Source of the DNA: Lachnospiraceae bacterium
Lineage (GTDB): Bacteria > Bacillota > Clostridia > Lachnospirales > Lachnospiraceae
Reading direction: 5' to 3'
DNA length: 32,670 bases
Assembly (NCBI GenBank): GCA_017513005.1
Contig: JAFWDM010000055.1
Span: 1-32,670 of the forward strand
Part shown: positions 18,388 to 25,894 of the stretch, piece by piece
Numbering within the stretch: the first letter of the stretch is position 1
Layout: each line of letters begins with the position of its first letter
Translations under genes and position numbers: made by a program
Notes under the pieces: generated by a model
What the model was told of the DNA's origin: nothing
Databases searched by the model: none
Seen by the model: the letters and a program-made list of their open reading frames with translations, nothing else

Positions 18388-18421
18388 TATGTACATGCTT
18401 CTTTGAGGGATCATGTACATA
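18388..18421. repeat. 10-bp perfect inverted repeat after rqcP
   Basis: TATGTACATG (18388-18397) and CATGTACATA (18412-18421) are exact reverse complements with a 14-nt loop. The arms are AT-rich and each contains the palindrome CATG/GTAC. No T-run follows, so it may be an operator or a processing hairpin rather than a terminator. The right arm runs into the 12-bp repeat array. Confidence 0.7.
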
Positions 18422-18488
18422 GAAGGCTATAGAAAAGGCTAAATGGAAGGCCATATAAAAGGTTGCATAAAAGGCCGTATAAAACGCT
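18417..18488 (+). repeat. Six degenerate 12-bp tandem repeats before divIC
   Basis: Units begin at 18417, 18429, 18441, 18453, 18465 and 18477 (for example ATAGAAAAGGCT, ATATAAAAGGTT, GCATAAAAGGCC, GTATAAAACGCT). The shared pattern is AxATxxAAAGGCx. On the minus strand this reads as a four-residue repeat (AFYx), which is a shadow, not a gene. The array fills the gap between rqcP and the divIC start region. Confidence 0.85.
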
Positions 18489-18513
18489 TCCCGGGTTTTC
18501 CGGAGAGCAGAGG

Positions 18514-19053
18514 ATGCAGAAGATGAGAACCACCAGCAGTACCGGGAAAAGGGGCCCGGGTTCCCCCGTCGGCAGAACAAAAGTGAATACCCGGTCTGCA
18601 GCCGGAAGAAAAAACCGCACAAAGGGTACTGCGGCATATGGACGGCCGGCTTCAAAAAGAAAGCGGGTCTCGTCCAGGAGGACTGCGCTGCGGACAGCAC
18701 AGGACCCGGGACGCAGAGCGGCAAAGCGCAGAGACAGGGGCGCTGTGTCTCCGGCAGCCATGCAGGCACCGGACCGGAAGCAGAATACATTCAGTATGTT
18801 CCTGGCCTCTCTGGTCATCCTGATCCTGCTTGTCGCAGTGTCGGTGAACGGAGTCTCCCTCACAAAGCGGCTTCGGGAAAACAAGGCCCGGACGCTGGAA
18901 CTGCAGCAGGAGATCCGCGCTGAAGAACAGCGGGCGAAGGATATCGAGGAATACCGCAGGTATACCTCTACGGATGCCTATATTGAAGAAGTCGCACGCG
19001 AGAAGCTGGGGCTGATCTATGAGGGCGAGACGGTTTTCAAAGAAGAGAAATAA
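18514..19053 (+). CDS. divIC: Septum formation initiator family protein (DivIC/FtsB-like)
   Basis: DivIC/FtsB proteins are small bitopic division proteins that join FtsL and DivIB/FtsQ at the septum. The 179-residue product has one membrane helix (FSMFLASLVILILLVAVSV, about residues 93-111). A coiled coil follows (LRENKARTLELQQEIRAEEQRAKDI), then the family C-terminal block YTSTDAYIEEVAREKLGLIYEGE. The cytoplasmic N-terminus is unusually long (about 90 residues), very basic and Ser/Arg/Lys-rich. The start at 18514 has GGAGAG six nt upstream; an in-frame TTG at 18463 lies inside the 12-bp repeat array and is less likely, and ATG 18523 is an alternative. It sits between rqcP and tilS as in other Firmicutes. 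Confidence 0.88.
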   Translation: MQKMRTTSSTGKRGPGSPVGRTKVNTRSAAGRKNRTKGTAAYGRPASKRKRVSSRRTALRTAQDPGRRAAKRRDRGAVSPAAMQAPDRKQNTFSMFLASLVILILLVAVSVNGVSLTKRLRENKARTLELQQEIRAEEQRAKDIEEYRRYTSTDAYIEEVAREKLGLIYEGETVFKEEK

Positions 19054-19147
19054 ATGAACTGCCATTTTACCATCTGCACGCTGTACTCTGGCAGAAATAG
19101 AGATTTTTGTTTCGCGTCATGCAGGCAGCTGCATGGCGCGATTTCTA

Positions 19148-19251
19148 TTCACAGAGCGGGGCTTCTGAGCAGGTCCTGCATTTTCACAGAGCAGAGCTTC
19201 TGAGCAGGTCCTGCATTTTCACAGAGCGGGGCTTCTGAGCAGGCCCTGCAG
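19148..19251 (+). repeat. Three 35-bp tandem repeats directly upstream of tilS
   Basis: Units start at 19148, 19183 and 19218. Each reads TTCACAGAGCRGRGCTTCTG, then AGCAGGYCCTGCA. Copies differ by only one to three bases. Each holds the short palindrome GCAGGYCCTGC. The third copy ends six bases before the annotated tilS ATG (19257). 35 is not a multiple of three, which fits a non-coding role. Confidence 0.93.
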
Positions 19252-19256
19252 TAGAT

Positions 19257-20789
19257 ATGGTTGGGAAAATGGGTACAGAACGGAAACAGTATTCCTGCGG
19301 GAGTGCCCGGGGAGAAAAATTTTATTACCGTGTCCGGCGCTTTATGCTGGAACAGGAGATGGTCCGGCAGGGGGAGGCAGTGATCGCCGGTGTGTCCGGA
19401 GGAGCCGATTCCCTCTGTCTGTTTCAGGTCCTTCTGCGTCTGTCGCGGGAGATGGGGTTTGTGCTGGAGGCAGTCCATGTCCACCATGGCCTGCGGGAAG
19501 CGGCCGAAGCGGATCTTCGTTTTGTTGAGGACCTGTGCAGGGAGGCAGGTGTCTTCTGTACCTCTGTCCGCGTGGATGCTGCGGCTATGGCACGGCAGTG
19601 GGGGACAGGCGTGGAGGAAGCCGGCAGGAGGCTCCGTTACGAGGCTTTCGAGGAGAGAGCCGTGAAGCTGGAGACGGAGCTGCAGACGACCTGCAGGATC
19701 GCAGTGGCCCACCACCGGGAGGACCAGGCGGAGACCGTTCTGTTCCATATCTGCCGGGGAACAGACCTGCGGGGGGCAGGGGGGATGCGGCCGGTGCAGG
19801 GACGTATCATCAGACCCCTTCTGCAGGAGAGCAGAAGATCGATCGAAGAATATCTTTCGGAGAGAGGTCTTGCGTGGCGTACGGATGAATCCAATGAGGA
19901 TACATCTTACTCCCGCAATTATCTCCGGAAGGAGATCCTGCCGCGGCTGGCAGCGGGGGTTCATCCTGCTGCTGCGGAGAGGATCGTGCGTTTTGCGCAT
20001 GCCTGTGCAGATGCGGAGAGGTATCTTGAGAAGATGACACAGGCAGCTGTGGAGCGCTGCACAGTGCCGGGTGCGGACCCGGCCGGTACCGTCCCGGTTC
20101 TGAGGATCTCTGCGGTGCGCGGGGAGGATCCCTTTATGCAGACACGTGTCCTCTACAGCTGGCTCGCAGAGGTGTCCGGAACCCGCCGCGATCTGCGGGC
20201 GGTACACATCGATGCCCTGCAGGATCTGTGCGCGGGAAGGGCTGACGGACAGCTCTCCATGCCGGGCGGGATCACTGCGGTCCGACGCGGGGACAGACTT
20301 ATGTCTGCCCCGGCGGATACGCGGTTGCCGCCCGCTGCAGATGCCGGCATTTATCCGGCGGCGGAGGAGGAATACACCTGCCGGGTATTTGCTTTCGACG
20401 GTGATCTGTCTGCAATTCCACGAAATGAGTATACGAAATGGTTTGACTATGATAAAATAGGAATGTTTCCTGTTTTTCGGACCAGGCGGCCGGGCGACAC
20501 CATGAGTCTGCGCGGTCAGGCAGGAGACGGGAGACAGGGCTCCGGGACGGATGACGACGGATGCCTGTTCTCCAAAAAGCTGGCAAGGATCATGCTGGAC
20601 AGCAGGATACCGGCGGAGATCCGGGACCGGATCGTGCTTCCTTTCGCAGGAAAGGAGGCTCTATGGATCCCCGGCGTGCGCATGGGTGACCGCTGGAGGG
20701 TTTCCGGCCGGACAGAGAGGATCCTTGCCATTTCCGTACAGAACCGCGGCGGGAGCATTCGGGCCGGCCTCACGGAGGAGAACTCCTGA
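19257..20789 (+). CDS. tilS: tRNA(Ile)-lysidine synthetase
   Basis: TilS attaches lysine to C34 of the CAU-anticodon tRNA(Ile), so that it reads AUA as isoleucine. The 510-residue product has the PP-loop ATP-binding motif AGVSGGADS (SGGADS at 47-52). It also has VHVHHGLR, the catalytic-region AVAHHREDQAETVLFHICRGTDL, IIRPLL and DESNEDTSYSRNYLR, then the C-terminal TilS domain (FRTRRPGDTM...KLARIMLDSRIP). The ATG at 19257 lacks a good ribosome-binding site because the 35-bp repeats abut it. ATG 19269 or 19344 would also leave the PP-loop intact. A low-complexity stretch (GQAGDGRQGSGTDDDG) sits in the C-terminal domain. Order tilS-hpt-ftsH is the classical Firmicute arrangement. Confidence 0.95.
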   Translation: MVGKMGTERKQYSCGSARGEKFYYRVRRFMLEQEMVRQGEAVIAGVSGGADSLCLFQVLLRLSREMGFVLEAVHVHHGLREAAEADLRFVEDLCREAGVFCTSVRVDAAAMARQWGTGVEEAGRRLRYEAFEERAVKLETELQTTCRIAVAHHREDQAETVLFHICRGTDLRGAGGMRPVQGRIIRPLLQESRRSIEEYLSERGLAWRTDESNEDTSYSRNYLRKEILPRLAAGVHPAAAERIVRFAHACADAERYLEKMTQAAVERCTVPGADPAGTVPVLRISAVRGEDPFMQTRVLYSWLAEVSGTRRDLRAVHIDALQDLCAGRADGQLSMPGGITAVRRGDRLMSAPADTRLPPAADAGIYPAAEEEYTCRVFAFDGDLSAIPRNEYTKWFDYDKIGMFPVFRTRRPGDTMSLRGQAGDGRQGSGTDDDGCLFSKKLARIMLDSRIPAEIRDRIVLPFAGKEALWIPGVRMGDRWRVSGRTERILAISVQNRGGSIRAGLTEENS

Positions 20790-20839
20790 AGGAGCATACT
20801 GCCGGCGACGTTATACCGCAAACAGGGAGAGAGTGGAAG

Positions 20840-21382
20840 ATGGACGTTATGAAAATGGACTATCATATTGAAACGATGATCACAGAGGAAGAGGTCAACG
20901 CCAGGATCCGCGAACTGGGCGAACAGATCAGCGAGGAATATGCCGGGCGTTCGATCCGGCTCGTAGGCATTCTGCGGGGCGCGGTGTTTTTTATGTGTGA
21001 GCTCGCCAAGCGCATCACGCTCCCGGTGACATTTGATTTCATGTCGGTCTCCAGCTACGGGAGTTCAACGACCTCCAGCGGGATCGTCCGCATCATCAAG
21101 GATCTGGAGGAACCGATCGAGGGCCAGGACGTCATCATCGTGGAGGATATCATTGATTCCGGGCGCACGCTGAGTTTTCTGCAGGAACTCTTCAACACCC
21201 GGGGGGCGCGGTCGGTCCGCACGTGTACGCTGCTGGACAAGCCGTCCCGCCGGGCCGCCGATATCGATATTCATGTCGATTACAGCGGTTTTGTAGTGCC
21301 GGACGCCTTTGTGGTGGGCTGGGGCATGGACTACGACCAGCGGTTCAGGAACCTCCCCTATATCGGTATCATCAAAGAGTAA
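20840..21382 (+). CDS. hpt: Hypoxanthine phosphoribosyltransferase
   Basis: Hpt converts hypoxanthine or guanine and PRPP to IMP or GMP in purine salvage. The 180-residue product is of normal length. It has LVGILRGAVFFMCELAKRI, the flexible-loop region MSVSSYGSSTTSSG, the PRPP-binding motif VIIVEDIIDSGRTL (about 98-111) and the C-terminal base-binding VVGWGMDYDQRFRNLPYIG. GGGAGAGAG lies upstream of the ATG. It lies between tilS and ftsH as in Bacillus. ATG 20849 or 20855 could also serve, but 20840 is better spaced from the Shine-Dalgarno site. Confidence 0.97.
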   Translation: MDVMKMDYHIETMITEEEVNARIRELGEQISEEYAGRSIRLVGILRGAVFFMCELAKRITLPVTFDFMSVSSYGSSTTSSGIVRIIKDLEEPIEGQDVIIVEDIIDSGRTLSFLQELFNTRGARSVRTCTLLDKPSRRAADIDIHVDYSGFVVPDAFVVGWGMDYDQRFRNLPYIGIIKE

Positions 21383-21509
21383 GCTGTAAAACAGCGCTTT
21401 TCCATTCAAGGCAGGAACTGCAGCCGGATCTTCCCGACGTTCCGGCGGATCCGATCCAGTATCCAATCGTGTTCCTGCACAGACTATGCAAGCATAACAG
21501 GAGATAGTT
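21383..21509 (+). promoter_or_regulatory. Structured leader between hpt and ftsH
   Basis: GCTGT/ACAGC followed by GCTTTT (21383-21401) is a small terminator-like hairpin. GCAGGAAC (21411-21418) and GTTCCTGC (21471-21478) form a perfect 8-bp closing stem, inside which GCCGGA (21423-21428) pairs with TCCGGC (21441-21446). The outer stem ends about 20 nt before the ftsH ribosome-binding site. It could tune ftsH expression independently of hpt. Confidence 0.45.
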
Positions 21510-23372
21510 TTGGAGAACAGACCGACAAGAGGCACCGGCAGTTATCTCGGGCTGGTGGTGATGGCAGTGTTGTTTTTTATGTTTTTTTCGCCTTTTCTGC
21601 GAAACAGTATTTCTTCTTCCGGCACTGCCTATACAAAGGAAGATTTTTCCAAAGATCTGAAAGAGAACAAGGTGGACCGTGTGGAGATCTCTCCCAACAA
21701 GGATAATGCCACCGGATATGCGACGATCACCCTGCAGGAGGGAGAAAAAAAGATCCTGTACGCGACTGTGATCACGGACATAGAAGAGATGGCGGATACG
21801 GCCGGCGTGGTGACGGTGGTCCGGGACATTCCCTCCGAGAGTATATTTATGACCAGTGTACTTCCCATGCTGCTGGTCATGGGGATCTGCATGTTCTTCT
21901 TCTACATGATGAGCGGACAGGGGATGGGCGGCGGAAATGCCCGGATGATGAACTTCGGCAAGAGCAAGGCCCGCCTGTCGACCGGAGAGGACGTGACCTT
22001 CAAGCAGGTCGCCGGCCTGGAAGAGGAGAAGGCAGACCTGGAGGAGATCATTGATTTTCTGCGAAACCCCGGGAAGTATACCAAGGTCGGGGCCCGCATT
22101 CCGAAGGGGGTCCTTCTGGAGGGCGCTCCGGGAACCGGCAAGACCCTCCTGGCGCGGGCTGTGGCCGGCGAGGCGAAGGTGCCCTTTTTCAGCATTTCCG
22201 GTTCGGATTTCGTCGAGATGTTTGTCGGCGTGGGCGCCTCCCGTGTCCGGGACATGTTTGAGGATGCCAAAAAAAATGCACCCTGCATCGTCTTTATCGA
22301 TGAGATCGACGCCGTCGCGCGCCGCAGGGGCACAGGCCTGGGCGGCTCCCATGATGAGCGCGAGCAGACGCTGAACCAGCTCCTAGTTGAAATGGACGGG
22401 TTCGGGGTCAATGAGGGGATCATCGTCATGGCGGCGACCAACCGCGTCGATGTCCTGGATCCCGCGATCCTGCGGCCCGGCCGCTTCGACCGAAAGGTGT
22501 CTGTCGGCAGGCCCGATATCAAGGGGCGCGAGGAGATCCTCAAGGTACATGCCGCCAACAAACCGCTGGGAGATGATGTCGATCTGGCGGAGACAGCCCG
22601 CACGACAGCCGGCTTTTCCGGCGCGGACCTGGAGAACCTCCTGAACGAGGCGGCCATTGCCGCCGCAAAGGCGGGCCGCGGCTATATCGTGCAGGCTGAT
22701 ATCAAAAACGCCTTTATCAAGATCGGTACCGGGACGGAAAAGAAGAGCCATGTCATCTCCGAGAAGGAGAAGCGCATCACGGCTTATCATGAGACAGGGC
22801 ATGCGATCCTCTTCCACGAGCTGCCGGATGTCGGGGATGTCTACACGATCTCCGTCATCCCGACCGGGATCGGGGCGGGCGGCTACACCATGCCTCTGCC
22901 GGACCGCGATGAGATGTACTACACGCGGGGACGCATGCTCCAGGAGATCATGGTCAGCCTGGGCGGGCGCATCGCCGAAGAGCTCGTCCTGGACGACATC
23001 ACGACAGGTGCCTCCCAGGATATCAAGCAGGCGACCAATATCGCCCGGCAGATGGTCACCCGTTACGGCATGTCCGCATCCATCGGCACTATCAACTACG
23101 AACAGGGCGGCGAGGATGTCTTCCTCGGCTACGACATCGGTCATGAGAAGCGCAACAGCGAATACATGGCAGGAGAGATCGACAAGGAAGTGCGGAGCAT
23201 CATCGAGGACTGCTACGCCAGGGCCAAAAAGATCATTTCCGACAATGTGGATGTCCTGCACCGCGCTGCGGACCTTCTCATGGAAAAGGAAAAGCTGACC
23301 GGTCCGGAATTTGACGCTCTTTTCAGGGAGAGACAGGGAGGACCGGAGACAGCAGGGGCTGCAGGTCTGTAG
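21510..23372 (+). CDS. ftsH: ATP-dependent membrane zinc metalloprotease FtsH
   Basis: FtsH is the membrane-bound AAA+ protease that degrades misfolded membrane proteins and selected regulators. The 620-residue product has two N-terminal membrane helices ([19 protein letters not shown] and [19 protein letters not shown]) flanking an extracytoplasmic domain. The AAA+ module has Walker A GAPGTGKT (205-212), Walker [10 protein letters not shown] and the second region of homology with RPGRFDR. The zinc protease motif is HETGH (427-431). The start is TTG 21510 with ACAGGAG upstream. The gene lies behind a structured leader and is followed by an intrinsic terminator at 23496-23552. Confidence 0.97.
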   Translation: MENRPTRGTGSYLGLVVMAVLFFMFFSPFLRNSISSSGTAYTKEDFSKDLKENKVDRVEISPNKDNATGYATITLQEGEKKILYATVITDIEEMADTAGVVTVVRDIPSESIFMTSVLPMLLVMGICMFFFYMMSGQGMGGGNARMMNFGKSKARLSTGEDVTFKQVAGLEEEKADLEEIIDFLRNPGKYTKVGARIPKGVLLEGAPGTGKTLLARAVAGEAKVPFFSISGSDFVEMFVGVGASRVRDMFEDAKKNAPCIVFIDEIDAVARRRGTGLGGSHDEREQTLNQLLVEMDGFGVNEGIIVMAATNRVDVLDPAILRPGRFDRKVSVGRPDIKGREEILKVHAANKPLGDDVDLAETARTTAGFSGADLENLLNEAAIAAAKAGRGYIVQADIKNAFIKIGTGTEKKSHVISEKEKRITAYHETGHAILFHELPDVGDVYTISVIPTGIGAGGYTMPLPDRDEMYYTRGRMLQEIMVSLGGRIAEELVLDDITTGASQDIKQATNIARQMVTRYGMSASIGTINYEQGGEDVFLGYDIGHEKRNSEYMAGEIDKEVRSIIEDCYARAKKIISDNVDVLHRAADLLMEKEKLTGPEFDALFRERQGGPETAGAAGL

Positions 23373-23495
23373 GACCCGGCGCGACGCGGGCTTTGCAGTC
23401 CTAGGATCTGTCATTTAATAATCTGGAATAGTTCGGACAGTTCCTTACAGGAACGGCAGCATTACAGACTTCTTCGGAAGCTGCCCTGCAGAAAG

Positions 23496-23552
23496 GCGGT
23501 CTGATCGCATTCATTGGCAGCAATGGGGCGTCAGGCCGCATTTTCTTTTTTT
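23496..23552 (+). terminator. Intrinsic terminator after ftsH
   Basis: GCGGTCTGA (23496-23504) pairs with TCAGGCCGC (23531-23539) with one G-U pair, with partial pairing of the inner sequence (CATTG/CAATG). The run ATTTTCTTTTTTT follows at 23540-23552. It closes the hup-to-ftsH block and isolates the carbohydrate genes. Confidence 0.7.
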
Positions 23553-23595
23553 ACCGGAGAGATTTTCGCGGAGCCGGAAAAGCCGGCCTGTCCTC

Positions 23596-25710
23596 ATGAG
23601 GTATTTTAGTATGTCCTTTTATGATAAGGCCAGGGAGCCTGATCCGGAGGCTTTTTTCAGTGATACGACAGCGGACTATCTGTCTCCCGCATGGCCTGCT
23701 TTGTTCAGCATGGTGGAGATCCGTCTGCGGGTCGGAAAGGGGGAAGTGGATTCCTGTTTCCTGGTCCTCGCGGACAGTATGTTTCTGCATATGCACCCGG
23801 TGGAATCGGATTCCTGTTTTACCTGGTATGCGGTGCGGTTCGAGATCACGAAGAGTCCGCTCCGATATTATTTCGAGATCGTTTCGGGCGGCCGCAGGTA
23901 TCGCTTTACTCGGCGGGGCGTCCGCAATACGGTCCGTCCGGCGGACTGGTGGCATGTCGTCCCCGGATATCATCCGCCTGCCTGGGCGGAGGGCGCAGTG
24001 ATGTACCAGATCTTCGTCGACCGCTTCTGCAACGGGGACAGCTCCAATGACGTCCTCACGGGCGAGTACAGGTATATGGGGAAACCCGTGCGCCGCGTCA
24101 GGGACTGGGGACAGCCGCCCTCTCCCGAAGGCTACAGGGAGTTTTACGGAGGGGATCTGCAGGGCGTGATCGAAAAGCTGGATTACCTGCAGGACCTGGG
24201 CGTGGAAGCGGTCTACCTCAATCCGGTCTTCCTGTCTCCCTCCAGCCACAAGTATGACACCCAGGATTACGAACATATCGACCCGCATTTCGGGCGGATC
24301 GTCCGTGACAGAAAAGAACCTGCCGGGGCCCAAAAGCGCAGCAGGACCAACCGCCATGCGCAGCAGTATCTGACCCGTGTGACGGACCCGGCCAATCTGG
24401 CCGCCAGCGACAGGCTGTTTGCAGGCCTTGTGCGGGAGGCGCATGCGCGCGGGATCCGGGTGATCCTGGACGGTGTGTTCAACCACTGCGGCTCCTTTCA
24501 CCGCTGGCTGGACGGTGAGAAGATCTACGAACAGATGCCCGACGGCAGAAAGGGGGCCAGGGCCTCCGGAAGGTCTCCCTACGCGGCTTATTTCCGCTTT
24601 TCCCGGGACACCTGGCCGTCCAACGGCACTTACGATGCCTGGTGGGATGTCGGGACCCTTCCGAAACTCTACTACGAGAATTCGGAGGAGCTGTGCGAGT
24701 ATATCCTGCGGATCGGGAGAAAATGGGTCTCGCCCCCCTATAATGCGGACGGATGGAGACTGGATGTCGCCGCCGATCTGGGATACTCCGAGTCCTTCAA
24801 CCACCGCTTCTGGAAGAGGTTTTACAAGGCGGTCAAGGAAGTCCGGCCGGACGCTGTCATCCTGGCGGAAAACTATGCGGATTCCCGGAAATGGCTGCAG
24901 GGCGGGGAATGGGATACCATCATGAACTATGAGTTCTTTATGGAACCGGTCACCTACTTCCTCACCGGCATGGAAAAGCACAGCGAAGCGAGAAATGAGG
25001 CGGGATATGGCGATCCGGACGCCTTCTGGCACGCGGTTCTCTACCAGGACCTGGAGGATATGCCGGACGCACCGCTGCGGCTCAGTATGAATGAACTCTC
25101 CAATCATGACCACTCCCGATTCCTGACCCGCACGAACCGTATGATCGGGCGCGCGCAGACGCTCGGGACGGCGGCTGCTCTGGAGGGCGTGCATATGGAA
25201 GTCATGCGGCAGGCGGTCCTGCTCCAGATGACCTGGACCGGAGCTCCCACGATCTATTACGGGGATGAAGCTGGTCTGGGCGGTTTTACAGACCCGGATA
25301 ACCGGAGGACCTATCCCTGGGGACAGGAGGACAGGGAGCTTCTGGACTACCACCGTTTCCTGATCCGGATCCGCCGGACGAGCCCGGCCCTGCGGCGGGG
25401 GTCCATCCTGCGCCTTCCCGATGAAGACGGGGTCCTGGCCTATGCCAGATTTGCAAAAGGAAAAGAGGCCTGCGTGGTCCTTCTCAATATCAACTATATC
25501 CCGATCAAGTATGAGGCGAGGGTGCTTTACGCGCAGATTCCCGAAGAAACGGAGCTGGAATGCCTGCTCCGGACAGACCGCGAAGGTGTGCAGACAGAGC
25601 TCCCCCGCGTCCCTGTGCGGGACGGGTGGATCAGCCTCACCCTGCCGCCGGAATCGGGGATCCTTTTGCGGTGGAGCAGCCCTGTCCAAAGCCCCGGCGA
25701 TGGCCGCTGA
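23596..25710 (+). CDS. GH13 alpha-amylase family enzyme (neopullulanase/cyclomaltodextrinase-like)
   Basis: This 704-residue intracellular glycoside hydrolase (no signal peptide) has an N-terminal beta-rich domain (about 1-125, CBM34-like position). A TIM barrel follows, starting VMYQIFVDRFCNGD. The GH13 triad is present: Asp390 (DGWRLDVAADLG), Glu425 (ILAENYADS) and Asp505 (ELSNHDHSRFL). YGGDLQGVIEKLDYLQDLGVEAVYLNPVF and VILDGVFNHCG are further conserved regions, and a C-terminal beta domain ends the protein. Likely substrates are maltodextrins, cyclodextrins or pullulan-type glucans; the specificity cannot be fixed from motifs alone. ATG 23611 has GAGG nine nt upstream and may be the real start. 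A similar-fold enzyme follows in the same direction but has its own promoter. Confidence 0.9.
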   Translation: MRYFSMSFYDKAREPDPEAFFSDTTADYLSPAWPALFSMVEIRLRVGKGEVDSCFLVLADSMFLHMHPVESDSCFTWYAVRFEITKSPLRYYFEIVSGGRRYRFTRRGVRNTVRPADWWHVVPGYHPPAWAEGAVMYQIFVDRFCNGDSSNDVLTGEYRYMGKPVRRVRDWGQPPSPEGYREFYGGDLQGVIEKLDYLQDLGVEAVYLNPVFLSPSSHKYDTQDYEHIDPHFGRIVRDRKEPAGAQKRSRTNRHAQQYLTRVTDPANLAASDRLFAGLVREAHARGIRVILDGVFNHCGSFHRWLDGEKIYEQMPDGRKGARASGRSPYAAYFRFSRDTWPSNGTYDAWWDVGTLPKLYYENSEELCEYILRIGRKWVSPPYNADGWRLDVAADLGYSESFNHRFWKRFYKAVKEVRPDAVILAENYADSRKWLQGGEWDTIMNYEFFMEPVTYFLTGMEKHSEARNEAGYGDPDAFWHAVLYQDLEDMPDAPLRLSMNELSNHDHSRFLTRTNRMIGRAQTLGTAAALEGVHMEVMRQAVLLQMTWTGAPTIYYGDEAGLGGFTDPDNRRTYPWGQEDRELLDYHRFLIRIRRTSPALRRGSILRLPDEDGVLAYARFAKGKEACVVLLNINYIPIKYEARVLYAQIPEETELECLLRTDREGVQTELPRVPVRDGWISLTLPPESGILLRWSSPVQSPGDGR

Positions 25711-25808
25711 CGGTCTGACTGGCAGAACCGCACAAGGCGCCGCGGAACGGTATACATATTTTGTGCATTTGCCACAAAAAAAGGGACAGAACTTCATGGG
25801 ATTGCGAA

Positions 25809-25837
25809 TTGCGGGACCTTCCTGTTTTTTTTATAAT
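25809..25837 (+). promoter_or_regulatory. Putative sigma-A promoter for the amylosucrase-like gene
   Basis: TTGCGG (25809-25814) and TATAAT (25832-25837) are 17 bp apart in an otherwise AT-rich stretch. It lies about 58 bp upstream of the AGGAGG-preceded start at 25895. The -10 is perfect and the -35 has four consensus bases. Confidence 0.6.
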
Positions 25838-25894
25838 AGTAATGTATGCCATCTGTGAATCGAAATCGTTTACTTCTTCAGGAGGACAGGTACC

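Noticed and set aside
19080-19147. Terminator between divIC and tilS
   Set aside because: CGCGTCATGCAG/CTGCATGGCGCG forms a strong stem, but the T-run (TTTTTGTTT) precedes it instead of following it on the plus strand, and no T-run follows on the minus strand either.
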